Shown: positions 31,661-42,985, counted from the stretch's first letter. The stretch: DNA of 64,000 bases from Bettongia penicillata ogilbyi (GCA_023548195.1 JAJHZJ010000496.1:8883644-8947643), one strand, 5' to 3'. The notes: generated from the letters alone by a model not told the origin. Program-made: numbers and translations.

Positions 31661-32114
31661 GGATCCGAGTTCATATCACAATGCAGGAAATTTCAAATTT
31701 GTGCAATGGGTTATTATTGAAAATGAATTTCAATGTGTGTATTTCAAGAGAGTGTATTTATATTTGGAAAACTTCTGATTATCAGAGGACTGGGGAGTAG
31801 GAAAAGAAAATGAATCTCTATTAGGATCTTGATCTCTATCAGATGGAAAAAAATTCTAAAGAACAAATCATTGCTGTCCTATAAACACACTGATGAAATA
31901 AATGTGAATTTAATGTTATTATATCATTGACCTTGAAGTGAAACTTGGAAAGATGGTAGTATTTGCTTTGGGCACAGTGATATTATGGGGCCAGGAAATT
32001 CTGTTTCACATGTTCCAAACTCATTCCTCAAATATTCCATTATGGTGAGAGAAGGTCATTGCCTTTTCCTACACTCTCAGCATTGAGGACAGTCTGTAGA
32101 CCATCCCATGACAT
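31661..32114. other. Unassigned stretch
   Basis: No gene or repeat recognised. Confidence 0.35.
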
Positions 32115-32345
32115 GACTGTAGTCCAAATCAATCAATTAGTTAATCCATCAACATGGATTTATCAAACTATGTACCAGGTACTATGCTGTATAGTAGATG
32201 TTGTGGATACGAAGATGAAAGTGAAAGGAACTCCTGTCCTTAAAGTACTTATACTCTATATGTCCCAATATATTGGAAATATTGATGATTTTATCAAATA
32301 CAAGATTTCCCAAGTTCATGATGGAATTTATTAGGATTAATGAAG
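32115..32345 (-). mobile_element. L2 3' end, antisense
   Basis: CAACATGGATTTATCAAACT, TGTACCAGGTACTATGCTGT and CTTAAAGTACTTATACTCTA are the reverse complement of L2 terminal blocks. Confidence 0.6.
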
Positions 32346-32544
32346 TTAGACATAGAGAATCATTGGCCACTTGGAAGATCCAAGCCTTCCTGACTTCATA
32401 TCTTGTCTCTTACACTTAGTGGCCATATGATCCAGGACAGCTCTCTAAGATGATGTAATCCTTGCAAAGAAAGTGCCCAACTGCTTTAGTAGGGGAAGTT
32501 TCCTAACCCAGGAGTTCTCTTTATCAATGTCTCTAACTCCAAAA

Positions 32545-32650
32545 TTGAACAACAGAATCACAGAATATGATAGCTGGATGGGACCTTGGAGATCATCTCA
32601 CCCACCCCATTTATTTTATGTAAACATGTCCCTACGTTGCTACTCCTAGA
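32545..32650 (-). mobile_element. L3/CR1 or MIR-like 3' end
   Basis: CAGAATCACAGAATATGATA, then GGATGGGACCTTGGAGATCA, resembles the extreme L3/CR1 end in antisense. The 32,346-32,544 and 32,651-32,880 flanks are unassigned. Confidence 0.45.
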
Positions 32651-32880
32651 AACTACCTGGCTTTGAGTTAGAAACTACTCACAGTTAATGCTTACCCTTC
32701 TCCCCACTAAATCTCCTCATTTAAGACCAGTTAGATGTATCATACTACCTCACAGTGTAAGAACAAGAAACAATTTTTGTAAAATAGAAAACATTGTGGT
32801 ATTAAGAGGTAACAATGACAGAGTACAGATATACATCAAAAACCATCACTTCTATATTACCCCCTCCCTTGGTTCCGACT

Positions 32881-33048
32881 GGTGACTATGACTGTGAGAG
32901 CTGAGCTTTCAGAAGAGAGGAGTCCACTATGGCCAGTCTTGGTTTTCAGAGGCAGTGGCAGTTAGGTGACTATGACTGTGAGAGCTGAGCTTTCAGAAGA
33001 GAGGAGTCCACTATGGCCAGTCTTGGTTTTCAGAGGCAGTGGCAGTTA
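32881..33048. repeat. Perfect 84-bp tandem duplication
   Basis: Unit one 32,881-32,964 and unit two 32,965-33,048 are identical at all 84 positions, starting GGTGACTATGACTGTGAGAG and ending GGCAGTGGCAGTTA. The following GG extends the match two bases. Identity is complete while nearby repeats are heavily decayed, so the event is recent or is an assembly artefact. Confidence 0.95.
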
Positions 33049-33574
33049 GGAAAATACCTAACACAGATGAATGTGGAAAGTGTTGCATCTTGATGTTTCT
33101 GCTGCCATCACTGGTAATACCAGAATGCTAAGAAATCTGTCCATTTTGTGACCCTGAGGAAATGTGTGATCTCCAAGGGTGGAAAAACAACCTAATCGAG
33201 TCCTGAAACTACATGTGTGTAGCTACTTAAATTCCTGAAGCAGGAGGGGATCTCCAAGTTCCCCAAACTCTTTCTGGGATGCAGTGGGTCATACCATTTT
33301 TCTTTCCCTTGCATCTGTCTTTTTCTCAGTGCTTTTGAAAAAATAATTTTTAAAAGTTCTGTTGACAAGTTTTGCTTTTACAAAAACATTTTTATTAAAA
33401 TGCCTTTATTTTATTTGACATTTTATTAAAGTGTTTATTAAAAACATTTCCAGATTACTGTCCCTCCCCCAAGTACTGGAGAGATCTCAATAGAACTAAG
33501 TAAATTATTCACACAAGACTAATAGTACAGTGACCTCATCTGAAAGTGCATGTGACATTCCACATTTGTAGCAC
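33049..33574. other. Unassigned stretch
   Basis: No gene or repeat recognised. A short TTTATTAAA-rich patch lies at 33,385-33,445. Confidence 0.35.
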
Positions 33575-34195
33575 CCTTGACCTCTCTATTTTTTTAAATT
33601 AATAGAAATTTTCTCTTTCTCTGACCTCCTCCCCACTCCATGGGGGAAAGAAAAAGGAAAACACATTGCTTGTAACAAATATGTATGGTCAAGCAAAATA
33701 TTTCTCACTGCCTGTGTACACATATATGTGGATTTATACATAAACACATACATACATGTCTTATTCTGTACCCCCAATCTATCCAGGTTCCATCAGGATA
33801 CATAGAGTATGTTTTATCATTAGTATTCTGTAATTATGGATGGTCATTGTATTGAATTGTTACTGCTTTGGGCATTGCTATCATACCAATTGTTTTCCTG
33901 GCTCTACCTATTTTGTCCTTCAGAAGTTTATAAAAATCTTCAATTTTTTTTATAATATTGATGTTACCATATAAATTATTCTTCTAGTTTTGGTCAATTC
34001 ACTTTGCACCAGTTCATATAAATTTTCCAATATTTCTTTGAAATCATGCATTTCACCATTATTCACATTACATATATAGGTACACACATACGTGTATATG
34101 CTTGTATTACATATGTGCATATGTATAATAGAATATTGTGTCATTACATTTATATACCACAACTTGACAAGACAACTCTTCCTCAATCATCCTGT
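33575..34195 (-). mobile_element. Old L1 3' end, antisense
   Basis: AATTTTCTCTTTCTCTGACC, AGGAAAACACATTGCTTGTA, ATGGATGGTCATTGTATTGA and CACTTTGCACCAGTTCATAT, then AATAGAATATTGTGTCATTA, follow the antisense 3'UTR to ORF2 C-terminus order of the better L1 copies (compare 49,970-50,390). Confidence 0.65.
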
Positions 34196-34847
34196 TTTCT
34201 GTAGCTACCTCACTTCGATGTGATGTGTTGGGAACATCAGTAATTCCTGCTGGTGGGGAGGGAGCAGGCTTGAGACTGAAGCCTGAGCTCTGGTGTTCTG
34301 AGGTGCTTTGGGCTAAGCTGATTACACTAAATCCAGCATTAATATGGAACTGAGAATGGGGAAGTCATCAGTTTACTTAAGGGGGGGTGCAACCTAGTAC
34401 AAATGAAGCAGGCCAAAGTCTCTGTTCTAACTAGCAGTAAGATAGGTCTGTGAGTATCCCCCATTGTTCCAGACTGGATGAAATAGGGAGACTGAGGCTT
34501 TAATGAGGATCTGGGAATGTCCAGATTACCAAAGATGGAGGCATCCATGTAAGACACAGCAGGATCCTATTTGTAGGAGAAAATATTTTGCATTTCCCTA
34601 CCAAATGGGTAGGAATGACTTCTTTCCATTGGCTGGTGTATCTTTAAAATCACCAGAATGGGATCTCTCTCTCTTCTCTTTCTAGTGGGGAAGATCTTGT
34701 TCACCCATACCATCTGCACCATGCATAAAGCTGGGTTGAGGAAGGGGGATACTAGTAGCTGGAGGGGAGACAAGGGAAAACTTCACTTAGAAGGTGGTAC
34801 TTGAGATGAGTCTTGCATAAGCTCTTTGAGGAGCACTGGCTAATGTC
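34196..34847. other. Unassigned stretch
   Basis: No gene or repeat recognised. Short frames on both strands are unremarkable. Confidence 0.35.
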
Positions 34848-35560
34848 TCCCTGTTGCTCAAAAAGCTTTCACTACATCTCCATTGTCTATTAAATTAATA
34901 AAAATCTTCCAAGTCTGGAATCCAAGCCCTTGTACAACCTGCCACCCATCTACCTTTCCAAATTCCACCACATCTTTCCACTGCTCTTACTCTATACTTT
35001 AGCCAAACGAGACCACTTGCTATCCCATATAGTCTCCTTTTGCTATTTCCAAGCCCATGTTTTAGCAATCTCCCTCCTCACCACTGCCTCTTAGAATACC
35101 TTGTTTCCTTTAGCACTTTGCTCAGATGACAGAGCCTATGGGAAGCTTTTCCTAATCTTAAATGCTAGTTCTTTCCTCCCCAAATTTTTATTTTTTATTT
35201 TATTTTATTTTGTTTTGTTTTTTATTTTATTTTATTTGCATTATGTTTTATTTCAGTGGCTAAAGAGCTAGCCTCAAAACTAGGAAGTTCTGGGTTCAAA
35301 TCTCACTTCTTATACATATGGTCTGTGTCTCAGTATCCAAAGACTTTAAATGGTGGGAAGGGTAAGAATCTGCTTGACAGAGAGAATTCCCTACAACATT
35401 GAAATCATAGGTCCAGTTCTTAACTTTAATATGTAGACCTGTTGTCTCCCCTGCTAATGTAAGCATCTTGAGTACAGGGATTGGTTTCATTTTTGTCTTT
35501 TTAATACTACTGCCCAGCATTGTGTCTGGCATACTATGGATGCCTTCTTGTGAAGTCATC
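34848..35560 (+). mobile_element. L2 3' region, sense, interrupted
   Basis: 34,900-35,190 carries CCAAGCCCTTGTACAACCTG, CTATACTTTAGCCAAACGAG and TTTAGCACTTTGCTCAGATG, then AAGCTTTTCCTAATCTTAAA. The L2 terminus resumes at 35,440 (TTGTCTCCCCTGCTAATGTA, GTACAGGGATTGGTTTCATT). Between them are a TTTTATT-rich tract (35,185-35,240), a SINE scrap (35,245-35,310, GCTAAAGAGCTAGCCTCAAA) and unassigned bases. Confidence 0.7.
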
Positions 35561-35589
35561 AATTCAAGTCAGTAATTACTATGCCCTTA

Positions 35590-35830
35590 TTATAGGAAAG
35601 TCTCCGTGACCAGAGCTGACTAATTAATTTTCTGCCTCAGGTCTTTGCTCAGTTTGCTCACTGCAATAAGAATGCCCTCTCTACCCCATCTTATGTATTA
35701 GAATTCTACCCATTCTTCAAGCATCAGCACACACGTTTTCTGTGAAGTCCACCTTGATCTGTTCTCATTAGTAGCAATTTTTCTTCCACATCTGATCTCA
35801 GAGAATTTATGCCCTTTGATTATGGCTTGT
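35590..35830 (+). mobile_element. Second L2-like fragment, sense
   Basis: CAGGTCTTTGCTCAGTTTGC, AGAATTCTACCCATTCTTCA and GTGAAGTCCACCTTGATCTG fit the L2 block after the reverse transcriptase. Confidence 0.5.
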
Positions 35831-36049
35831 ATTCCAAGTTGTGTAGCCTCTTCCTACCTAATGTCTCATCATCCCATAGGGTAGTTGAGTGGGGAGGAGT
35901 ACTTGGCATGCATCAGGTGCTCTGGCTGGTCCAAGTTACACAGGATTTGATTTCAGGCTGATGGTACACATGTTCATCATGCCAGAGGAGAAGTAGGGGG
36001 AAGCTTAGTACTGAGGGATTGGGTGAGGGTATAGGAATCATGGGGTTTT

Positions 36050-36250
36050 TGCATCACAGGTCTAAATCTGGAAGGGATCCCAGATGAAAGGTCATCTTGT
36101 CTCATTCCCTTATTTTACATATGAGAAAACTGAGACCCATAAGGAGGAAGTGGTTTGTTCAAGGTCATGCAGCTAGTAAGTGACCAAACCAGGATTTGAA
36201 TCCAGACTCTAACTCCCAACCTAGCAGCCCATGCAGTGTGCCAAAGCTTT
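36050..36250 (+). mobile_element. MIR-related SINE
   Basis: CTAAATCTGGAAGGGATCCC, CATTCCCTTATTTTACATAT, GAGAAAACTGAGACCCATAA, CAAGGTCATGCAGCTAGTAA and AGGATTTGAATCCAGACTCT are in MIR order and well preserved. Confidence 0.7.
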
Positions 36251-36544
36251 ACTTATCTGAACAATCATCTCAGTTCTCTCTTTCACTTTCTCTGTTGGAC
36301 AAAACCCTCTCTCATATGTGTAAATATCACATCCCATTGACTTTATAATTGGAAATTTTTAGTGGTTTAGATTTTAATATCTAAACCATTCTGGAAAGCA
36401 GTGACTACAAGTATCTAAGAAATCATCAACTAATCAATCTTCACAACTTTTATTTACCTATGCATTTTGTCAGAAAATTCATTTTTAAACCTAAGGTAAT
36501 CTGGTAGCAAGTGCCATCTCTTATGCCCCACCCCCCACATAGAT

Positions 36545-36549
<5 letters not shown>

Positions 36550-36620
<71 letters not shown>
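36550..36620. repeat. (GA)35 microsatellite
   Basis: About 71 bp of uninterrupted GA, a purine tract. Minus-strand Ser/Leu-repeat frames over it are artefacts. Confidence 0.97.
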
Positions 36621-36623
<3 letters not shown>

Positions 36624-37938
36624 GCCCAAGGGAAAATGAGAGTTGTCTGAGGTCACAGAATAACATCAAGTAAGTCAAAAATAACCTACCCATCTCCTAT
36701 ATCCATCTAGTACTATAGTAAAGTGGGACAGAAAATAATTTCTTTGAGTCATTTTCTCCACCAAAAATATTTTTAAAAAGATCTTGTCCACACTAACCAA
36801 TCAATTTCTTATTCCTTCATTCAACATATTATGGAGTTCTCACTGTGTGCAAGTATTATCAAAAGTTGAATTTGTTTCTGTGTTTTGTGAAGATTCCAAG
36901 GAAGCCAAGGGAAGGGGGATGTTCTAGCTCCAGTAATGAGATCCATAGCCATCAATGTCTGTTACCTGACAGCAGCATCCTATATAGATCAGAGAAGAGC
37001 TTAATAAATAATTTTTAGTAATTCATTCATTTATTCATCTGACAGTGTGACTTTGAAATATTGGAAGGAATTCATAAGCCTTGGTCTGTGGACTCTGGGG
37101 AGACAGAATATCCCTGAGATAAGAGGCGTCTCATGGAAATTTGGAGCAAAATGAAGGAAAAGAAACTTGAAAAAATTGTTGAACATAATAACCATTTTGA
37201 TGCATCTTTGATGCCATATTTAATTATTCAAATGGAAATGGGTAGCATTAATATTTTCTTATGGATCCCTCAGTGACATCATGAGGAATGCCCAGGTGTC
37301 ATGGAATCTAGTTTTGGAAATGCTAGTTTCTGTACTTCAAAAACCAGACTACACCCACTTAAAAGAGCAGAGTCACAGATTCTCTGAATTGGGAAGACCC
37401 TCATTAGCATCTTATCCAAACTGTATTAAAAAAAAATCTCTACATATTAAGGTTTACAAAGAGGGGAGTGCATGACTCACATTTTTCAGGGAAGAGCTTG
37501 AGATTGGGAAGGGTTGGGAGAGACCATGGTTGATAATATGAATAAACAGTGGTCTATCAGGTATGATTTGGATGATCTTAGGAAAAATCCCAAATATCTC
37601 CCTCTCTCCCCCCATAGTCTAAATTTAGATGAGAAGGAAAAATTGCTCTCAGGATGAAATTTCTGTATGCGAGACTTGATTTGGAAGAGATTTAGAAAAA
37701 TGTGGTCATGTATTATTAATAAACTGGTAGAAATCAATCAACAGTTTAACCTGGGAACCAGTAGATTGCCTAAGATGTTCAATAAACATGAAATAGACAA
37801 GATATCTGTTCTGTCCTTGGACAACCCAATGTTTCCTAAATAAAATAAAATAAAAGCACAAGCAGAGGTGCAGGACATTAGGGATGAGGGAGTTAGAGAA
37901 AGCTCAATTCAATTGGGAAAAGGAGATAAAACCTATTT

Positions 37939-37940
<2 letters not shown>
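36621..37940. other. Mostly unassigned, with weak LINE traces
   Basis: 36,800-36,860 resembles an L2 antisense end and 37,365-37,420 (AGAGTCACAGATTCTCTGAA) an L3 antisense end. The rest shows no recognised gene or repeat. Confidence 0.35.

Positions 37941-37986
<46 letters not shown>
37941..37986. repeat. (GT)23 microsatellite
   Basis: 46 bp of uninterrupted GT. Confidence 0.97.
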
Positions 37987-37990
<4 letters not shown>

Positions 37991-38039
37991 CAATGTACAT
38001 ACAGGAACAAGAAGCAGAAATAAACTAGTTATCCTGTCC

Positions 38040-38195
38040 TTTCAAGAGGCAGCCTGATGTGGAGAGAAAGCCAGCCTTGGATAGGCAGATCTGGCTGTAA
38101 GTCTTGGCCCTGCACATATTGGCTTGGTGAGCTGTTTAATGTTTCAGGGCACTTGGCACCTCTGTGTGTCTCACATTTACAGATAAGTTGCTGAC
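38040..38195 (+). mobile_element. MIR-like SINE, decayed
   Basis: AAGAGGCAGCCTGATGTGGA head, GCAGATCTGGCTGTAAGTCT and TGGTGAGCTGTTTAATGTTT follow the MIR 5' order. Confidence 0.5.
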
Positions 38196-39454
38196 TGCGT
38201 TGGTGGAAGGTTTCTAGTCAGTCATTCATTCAATCAGTCAGTCAACAAGCTAGGAGTTTCATGTACCAGTAAAATTATAAGTCTGGATAAAGAAAGTCCT
38301 TTTTGAAACTAATCAATTGTACAAAGCCTATATACAAGCCTCATTAGAGACTGAGGAGCACAACTGATTCGTTTCCAAAAGACATGTATGTACATGCATA
38401 CACATGCACACACATGTTTATATAACACACATGTATATATGTATAATGCACAAGACATGTATACATCCATGTGCTTATATGTATTATATAATATATGTAT
38501 ACCTGTGTATTTGTTTTTCTAACTTGACATATCTTTGGCATCAAGATTGGTTTACTAACTTTGGTATTCTAGGACCTGTGACTTCTTTGGTGTGGGTATG
38601 TCCTCCCCGCTTCAGATTGCCATCACTCTGCTCCTCAGTTGATGGTCCTAAAAAGTTTCTGGGACTCAGAAATAAAACATCAGTAACTGCCATCCAACCC
38701 TTGGGCTTCTTTACAGATGAGAAGAAAATGCACAAAACTGTCATCTGGTTAGCACGTTTTCATTATATTTTTCTTTTCTGATGTAAAACAAAATGAAATA
38801 ACTGAGTTGGGTGTTCTTTTCTAAGACCAATAGCAGTTTTGAAAAACGATGAAAAAAATGGTAGCAAGAGGGCACCGTTAATCTCCATTTTCTTTCTGTA
38901 TGATTTCCCTGCTCAGTGTAATTCTGTCTTACTATTTTCATTTGCATTTCTAAAAAAATTATCTGGGGGCCTGGTTATTTAGAAGAAAGAACTGCATCAT
39001 TTCAGTCAAAGCCTTCTTAGCCACAGATATGAAGGGCCAGATAATTGCATTTGGAGTCAAGCAGGTTTCAATGATCTGGCCCTTTTGTAAAGGTCTTCAG
39101 GTTCTCTTGTCAATGGCTGATGCTTTGCATTGTGTGATATTTTGGACAAAGCCATTTCAGAATACTGTATTTTTGCTAGATGTTGCCTGTGGCACAAATG
39201 ATATTGTGTATAGAGGGATGATTGTGTTCCTGGCAATTCCTTTAAGAGCAGGGTGCCATTTTGGGAGTGAAACTGACAGTCAGAGCTCTATGTTCTGTTC
39301 CATTGTGAGTTTAATAAAATAATTGAGATATCCAATTGTTTGCTTGTTGAGATTCAGAAGGATTCTGTGTTAGGTTATTTCTATTATCTGTTCACTGGGA
39401 CATATTATCCGATACACTGTGCCTGGCCTAATGCTACTGGTCAAAATATACAGT
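38196..39454. other. Unassigned, AT/AC-rich patch at 38,390-38,500
   Basis: ACAT/ATGT-rich low-complexity DNA near 38,390-38,500. The rest shows no recognised gene or repeat. Confidence 0.35.
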
Positions 39455-39481
39455 CTGTGTGTGTGTGAGTGTGTGAGTATG

Positions 39482-39551
<70 letters not shown>
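39455..39551. repeat. Compound (GT)n(GA)n microsatellite
   Basis: GT-rich from 39,455, pure GT through 39,520, then switching directly to GA for about 30 bp to 39,551. Confidence 0.95.
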
Positions 39552-39554
<3 letters not shown>

Positions 39555-39684
39555 TATTCAGGTACTGAACTATAGTTACATTAGAAACAACCAAGATGAG
39601 CTATAATATAACCTTGGTCATTCTAGCCCTAATATCTAAGACTATAATGGAGACCATGGAAAATGTGTCTAGAGAACGTTTATG

Positions 39685-39800
39685 CAGTGCATCACAATTA
39701 ATTAATTAATGAGCATTTGTTAAGTGCTAACAGTATGCTGGGCACTGTGCCAGTCCATGGGGAAACAACAACAAAGAATGAAAATGCCAATGGATGTAGG
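39685..39800 (-). mobile_element. L2 3' end, antisense
   Basis: GAGCATTTGTTAAGTGCTAA, CAGTATGCTGGGCACTGTGC are the reverse complement of the L2 terminus. A short ATTA tandem precedes it. Confidence 0.6.
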
Positions 39801-40054
39801 AGGAAAGAAGAGAATGCCCAAGAATGCCAATTTATACAATGACCATAACTGTAATTGACAAGATCACCAAAAGGAAGCTAAACTCTGAGAAACTAAAACA
39901 TCACTAGTGATTTCAGGGAACAAATAGTCAAATATAGATCCCTCCTCACTGCAGAAAGGAAGTGGCATATTGAGACAGAATGTTGTATACTTGGTGTGAT
40001 GAGATCACTGTCCTGATTATTTTTGCTGAACAGTCTTTCTTTGTAAAAATAATA

Positions 40055-40250
40055 AGCATCATGAGCTCCTGGAGGGGAGAGATTGTTTTTTGCCTTTCTT
40101 TGTATACTCAGCATTTAGCATAGTGCCTGGAACTACATAGTACAAGTTTAATAAATGTTTATTTACTGACTATCCAAAATGCTGGAGATACAAAACCAAA
40201 TCTTGACAGTACTTTGCTTGGAGGAACCTATATTCTAAATGAGAAGACAA
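40055..40250. mobile_element. L2 3' ends, sense then antisense
   Basis: 40,060-40,170 is sense (AGCTCCTGGAGGGGAGAGAT, GCCTTTCTTTGTATACTCAG, TTTAATAAATGTTTATTTAC). 40,175-40,250 (AATGCTGGAGATACAAAACC, GGAACCTATATTCTAAATGA) reads as antisense L2. Two fragments lie tail to tail. Confidence 0.6.
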
Positions 40251-40508
40251 CAGCTACAGGGCAGTGGTGACCTGGGAAAGGTGTTTTGTTCTGACAAGTC
40301 ACATGGATGGTGTGAGAAATAACTGGGGAGTCTCGACAGTCTCTTTGTAGAGGCAATGGAAGTGTTGTTTTTATTATAGTTCTCAAAGAAAGAGATAAAG
40401 GAGGGGAAGAAGTAAACCTTGGTAGCTTAGTTTTTCCTATCATGGTCTTTGATGGTTTCTTACTTAACGAATTGCTTCATCAGTTTGGCATTCTATACTA
40501 ATTTCACT

Positions 40509-40815
40509 TGGGCAGCTAGGTGGTGAAGTGGATAGAGCACCAGTGCAGGAGTCAGGAGAACCTGAGTTCAAATCTCACCCCAGACACTTGACACTCACTA
40601 GGTGTGTGATCTTCGGCAAGTCATTTAACCCCAATTGCCTCATCCTGGGTCATCTCCAGTCATCTTGATGAATATCTAATCACTGGATTCAGATGGCTTT
40701 GGAGGGGAAGTGAGGTTGGTGACCTGCACAGCCCTCCCTCACTCAAAACAAAATCCAGTGTAAGTCATGTCATCATTTCTCTGATGGCATGGTCTTCTTT
40801 GGCAACAAAGGGCGA
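40509..40815 (+). mobile_element. WSINE/WALLSI-like SINE with RTE-like tail, full length
   Basis: GGGCAGCTAGGTGGTGAAGT head, GAGTTCAAATCTCACCCCAG box B, TGATCTTCGGCAAGTCATTT core and CCCCAATTGCCTCATCCTGG. A long unique body includes GATTCAGATGGCTTTGGAGG, and the terminal CTGATGGCATGGTCTTCTTT then GGCAACAAAGGGCGAACACA resembles the RTE LINE 3' end. This is the best-preserved SINE of its kind here. Confidence 0.85.
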
Positions 40816-41139
40816 ACACATGCACAGTCTTTGGTGGTTCTACCTTCGTTTGGAGGGTGGAATAGAAACAGTGGTAGAAAACAAATGGAAAGATAAGTTC
40901 TGTGGTGAGAAAGGGAGGAATCAATGACTGTGATAAAATGAAAAATGTGTCACTAGAGCAAAATGAAGTAGAGTCAAAGTCATAATCTATAACTCAATCT
41001 ACTAGTTAATTTATGGTTTATGGGCTGAATGTGACCCATTTTAGAGTTTGAAAGGCTTTAAGCTGATTCAGAGGTAAAACCCATTCTGGTTCTGTTTAAC
41101 TTAGAGTCTTCAATCCTACCCCAAGAGTTTCTTTACTTC
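40816..41139. other. Unassigned stretch
   Basis: No gene or repeat recognised. Confidence 0.35.
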
Positions 41140-41850
41140 TTTTAAAATAAATTTTTATTGCTATATTTTGTTTTCATATCACCTACATTTCCCAATTCAT
41201 TCTACCTTCCCAGGAAGCCATCACCTACAATTGTTCAGTTGTTTCAGTCATGTCTGACCTTTTGTGACTCCATTTGGGGTTTTCTTGGTAAAGATACTGC
41301 AGTGGACATTTTGCCCTTTCCTTCTGCTCATTTTACGGATGAGGAAACTGAAGTAAACAGGTTTAAGTGACTTGTCCAGGGTCACAAAGCTAGTAATTAT
41401 CTGAGACCAGATTTGAACTCAGGAAGATGAGTCTTCCTGACTTCAGGACTGGCCCCTTGTGGATGAAGATGAAGGAAAGAAGGAAGAAGCCACGTTGCTT
41501 CATCTATAACAAAGAACAAAAAAAAGAGAAAAAATAATGCAGCAAAACCAACACTTTAAAAAAGTCTGTCTTTAAATGTAGTGTTCCATACCTCTGTGTC
41601 TGCAAAGAAGTAGGTGGAAAGTGATGCTTTCTTATATATCTTCTCTGGAGTCAAGCTTAGTCATTAAAATTTTGCAGCATTCAGACTTGTTCATTTTGTT
41701 GTTTTCCACTTTCCAATTATATTGTTGTAGCTATTGTTTAAATTGTTTCGCTCCTGCTTGAGTCTCTTTGCATCAGTTCACATAAGTCTTCCCCATGATT
41801 CTCTATATTTGTCATGTTCATTGATCAGCTATCTTTCTGCATTTCTCTTC
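41140..41850 (-). mobile_element. Old L1 3' end, antisense, split by a MAR1
   Basis: AATAAATTTTTATTGCTATA and CATTCTACCTTCCCAGGAAG are the antisense L1 end. After the SINE, ATAACAAAGAACAAAAAAAA, AATAATGCAGCAAAACCAAC and TTTGCATCAGTTCACATAAG continue into the ORF2 C-terminus. Confidence 0.6.
41231..41460 (-). mobile_element. MAR1 SINE, antisense, inserted in L1
   Basis: TTGTTCAGTTGTTTCAGTCA, TGTCTGACCTTTTGTGACTC, CATTTGGGGTTTTCTTGGTA, AGATACTGCAGTGGACATTT and CTCATTTTACGGATGAGGAA are the exact antisense MAR1 order. The insertion lies in the antisense L1 3' end. Confidence 0.85.
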
Positions 41851-41854
41851 CTTC

Positions 41855-42790
41855 TAGCTAAATTCTTTGAACAGGCCACTTATATTCAGTATCTCCACTT
41901 CCTCTCTTCCTTTTTTTAAATTCTCTACAATATGGCTTCCAAACTCAACATTCAAATGAAACTGTGTCCAAGTTACCAGTATTCTCTTACTTACCAAATG
42001 TGACAGTCATTTCTCATTCCTCATCTTTCTTGATCTCTCTGTAATCTTTCATATTTTGATCACTTTGTCCTGCACAACTTTACTCTTTGAGTGTTTGGGA
42101 CACATCTCTCTTTCTTGATTCTCCTCTTACCTATTTGACTACTCATTTTCAGTTCCTTTGCAGGATCTTCAACCATTCCTGGTCTAATAATTGAATGTCT
42201 ACAGAAGTTCTGTCTTGGACCTTCTCTTTTTTCTCTCTAGTCTTTCACTTGGTGATCTCATCAGCTCTCCTGGGTCAATTATCATTTTTATGCATATGAT
42301 TCCCAGGCAAAATATCCAGCCTTAGTTTCTCTCCTGATTTCTAGTCTCACATTTTTTGTTTTGGTGTTTGAGCTATATCTGACTCTTTGTGACTCCTTTT
42401 GGGATTTCCTTGGCAAAGATACTGGAGTGGTTTGCCATTTCCTTCTCCTACTCATTTTACAGATGAGGAATCTCAGGCAAACAGGGTTAAGTAGCTCACC
42501 CAAGGTCAAGGAAGCTATGAAATGTCAACCTTTTTGATTTTCAGCCCAGTGCTCTATCCATTGCATCATGCAACTGCTTCAGTCCCACGTTACCAACCAC
42601 CTTCATTGTACATCTTGAAGAGGATGTCCAATAGGCATCTCAAATTGAATGTATCTAAACAAAAACTCATCATCTTTCTTCTCCAAATCCTCTATTCTTC
42701 CAAACCTCTATATTGATGGCAGGGGTATTATTATTTTCCCATCACCTAGGTTCAGTCTCAATCATTCCACATACCCAATATGTTAGCATC
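41855..42790 (+). mobile_element. L2 reverse transcriptase region, sense, split by MAR1
   Basis: The sequence follows the L2 ORF2 order: CTTCTAGCTAAATTCTTTGA, AATATGGCTTCCAAACTCAA, CATTCAAATGAAACTGTGTC, CTTGATCTCTCTGTAATCTT (the DLSAAFDT-type block), GTCTTGGACCTTCTCTTTTT (PQGSVLGPLLF-type) and TTCACTTGGTGATCTCATCA. The catalytic box reads F-Y-A-Y-D at 42,286-42,300, so the first catalytic aspartate is replaced and a functional enzyme is excluded. After the SINE, AATAGGCATCTCAAATTGAA (HRHLKLN) continues the frame. Confidence 0.75.
42351..42580 (-). mobile_element. MAR1 SINE, antisense, nested in L2
   Basis: TGTTTGAGCTATATCTGACT, CTTTGTGACTCCTTTTGGGA, TGCCATTTCCTTCTCCTACT, CATTTTACAGATGAGGAATC and CAGTGCTCTATCCATTGCAT read as antisense MAR1. 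The flanks AGTCTCACA (42,343-42,351) and AGTCCCACG (42,581-42,589) look like its target duplication. A copy of that L2 block on each side supports one insertion event. Confidence 0.8.
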
Positions 42791-42985
42791 TATGTTCACA
42801 ACAACATTTATCATATATGACCTACTGGGATCCAGGCATTGTGCCAAGCTCTGGGAATACAAAGAAAGACAAAGAATTGCTCTCAAGTTGCTCACAATGT
42901 CTGCTGATCAGAACCCAGGTCTTTCAGACTCCAAGTCTAGTTGCCCTCTATCCATTATACTACATTGCTCCTAATGTGTTATAAT
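42790..42985 (-). mobile_element. L2 3' end with MIR-like end
   Basis: ACAACATTTATCATATATGA, GGATCCAGGCATTGTGCCAA and GAATACAAAGAAAGACAAAG are the antisense L2 terminus. 42,905-42,975 (GAACCCAGGTCTTTCAGACT) resembles a MIR 3' end. Confidence 0.5.

Noticed and set aside
36450..36693. Ser/Leu-rich minus frames
   Set aside because: Translation of the GA repeat.
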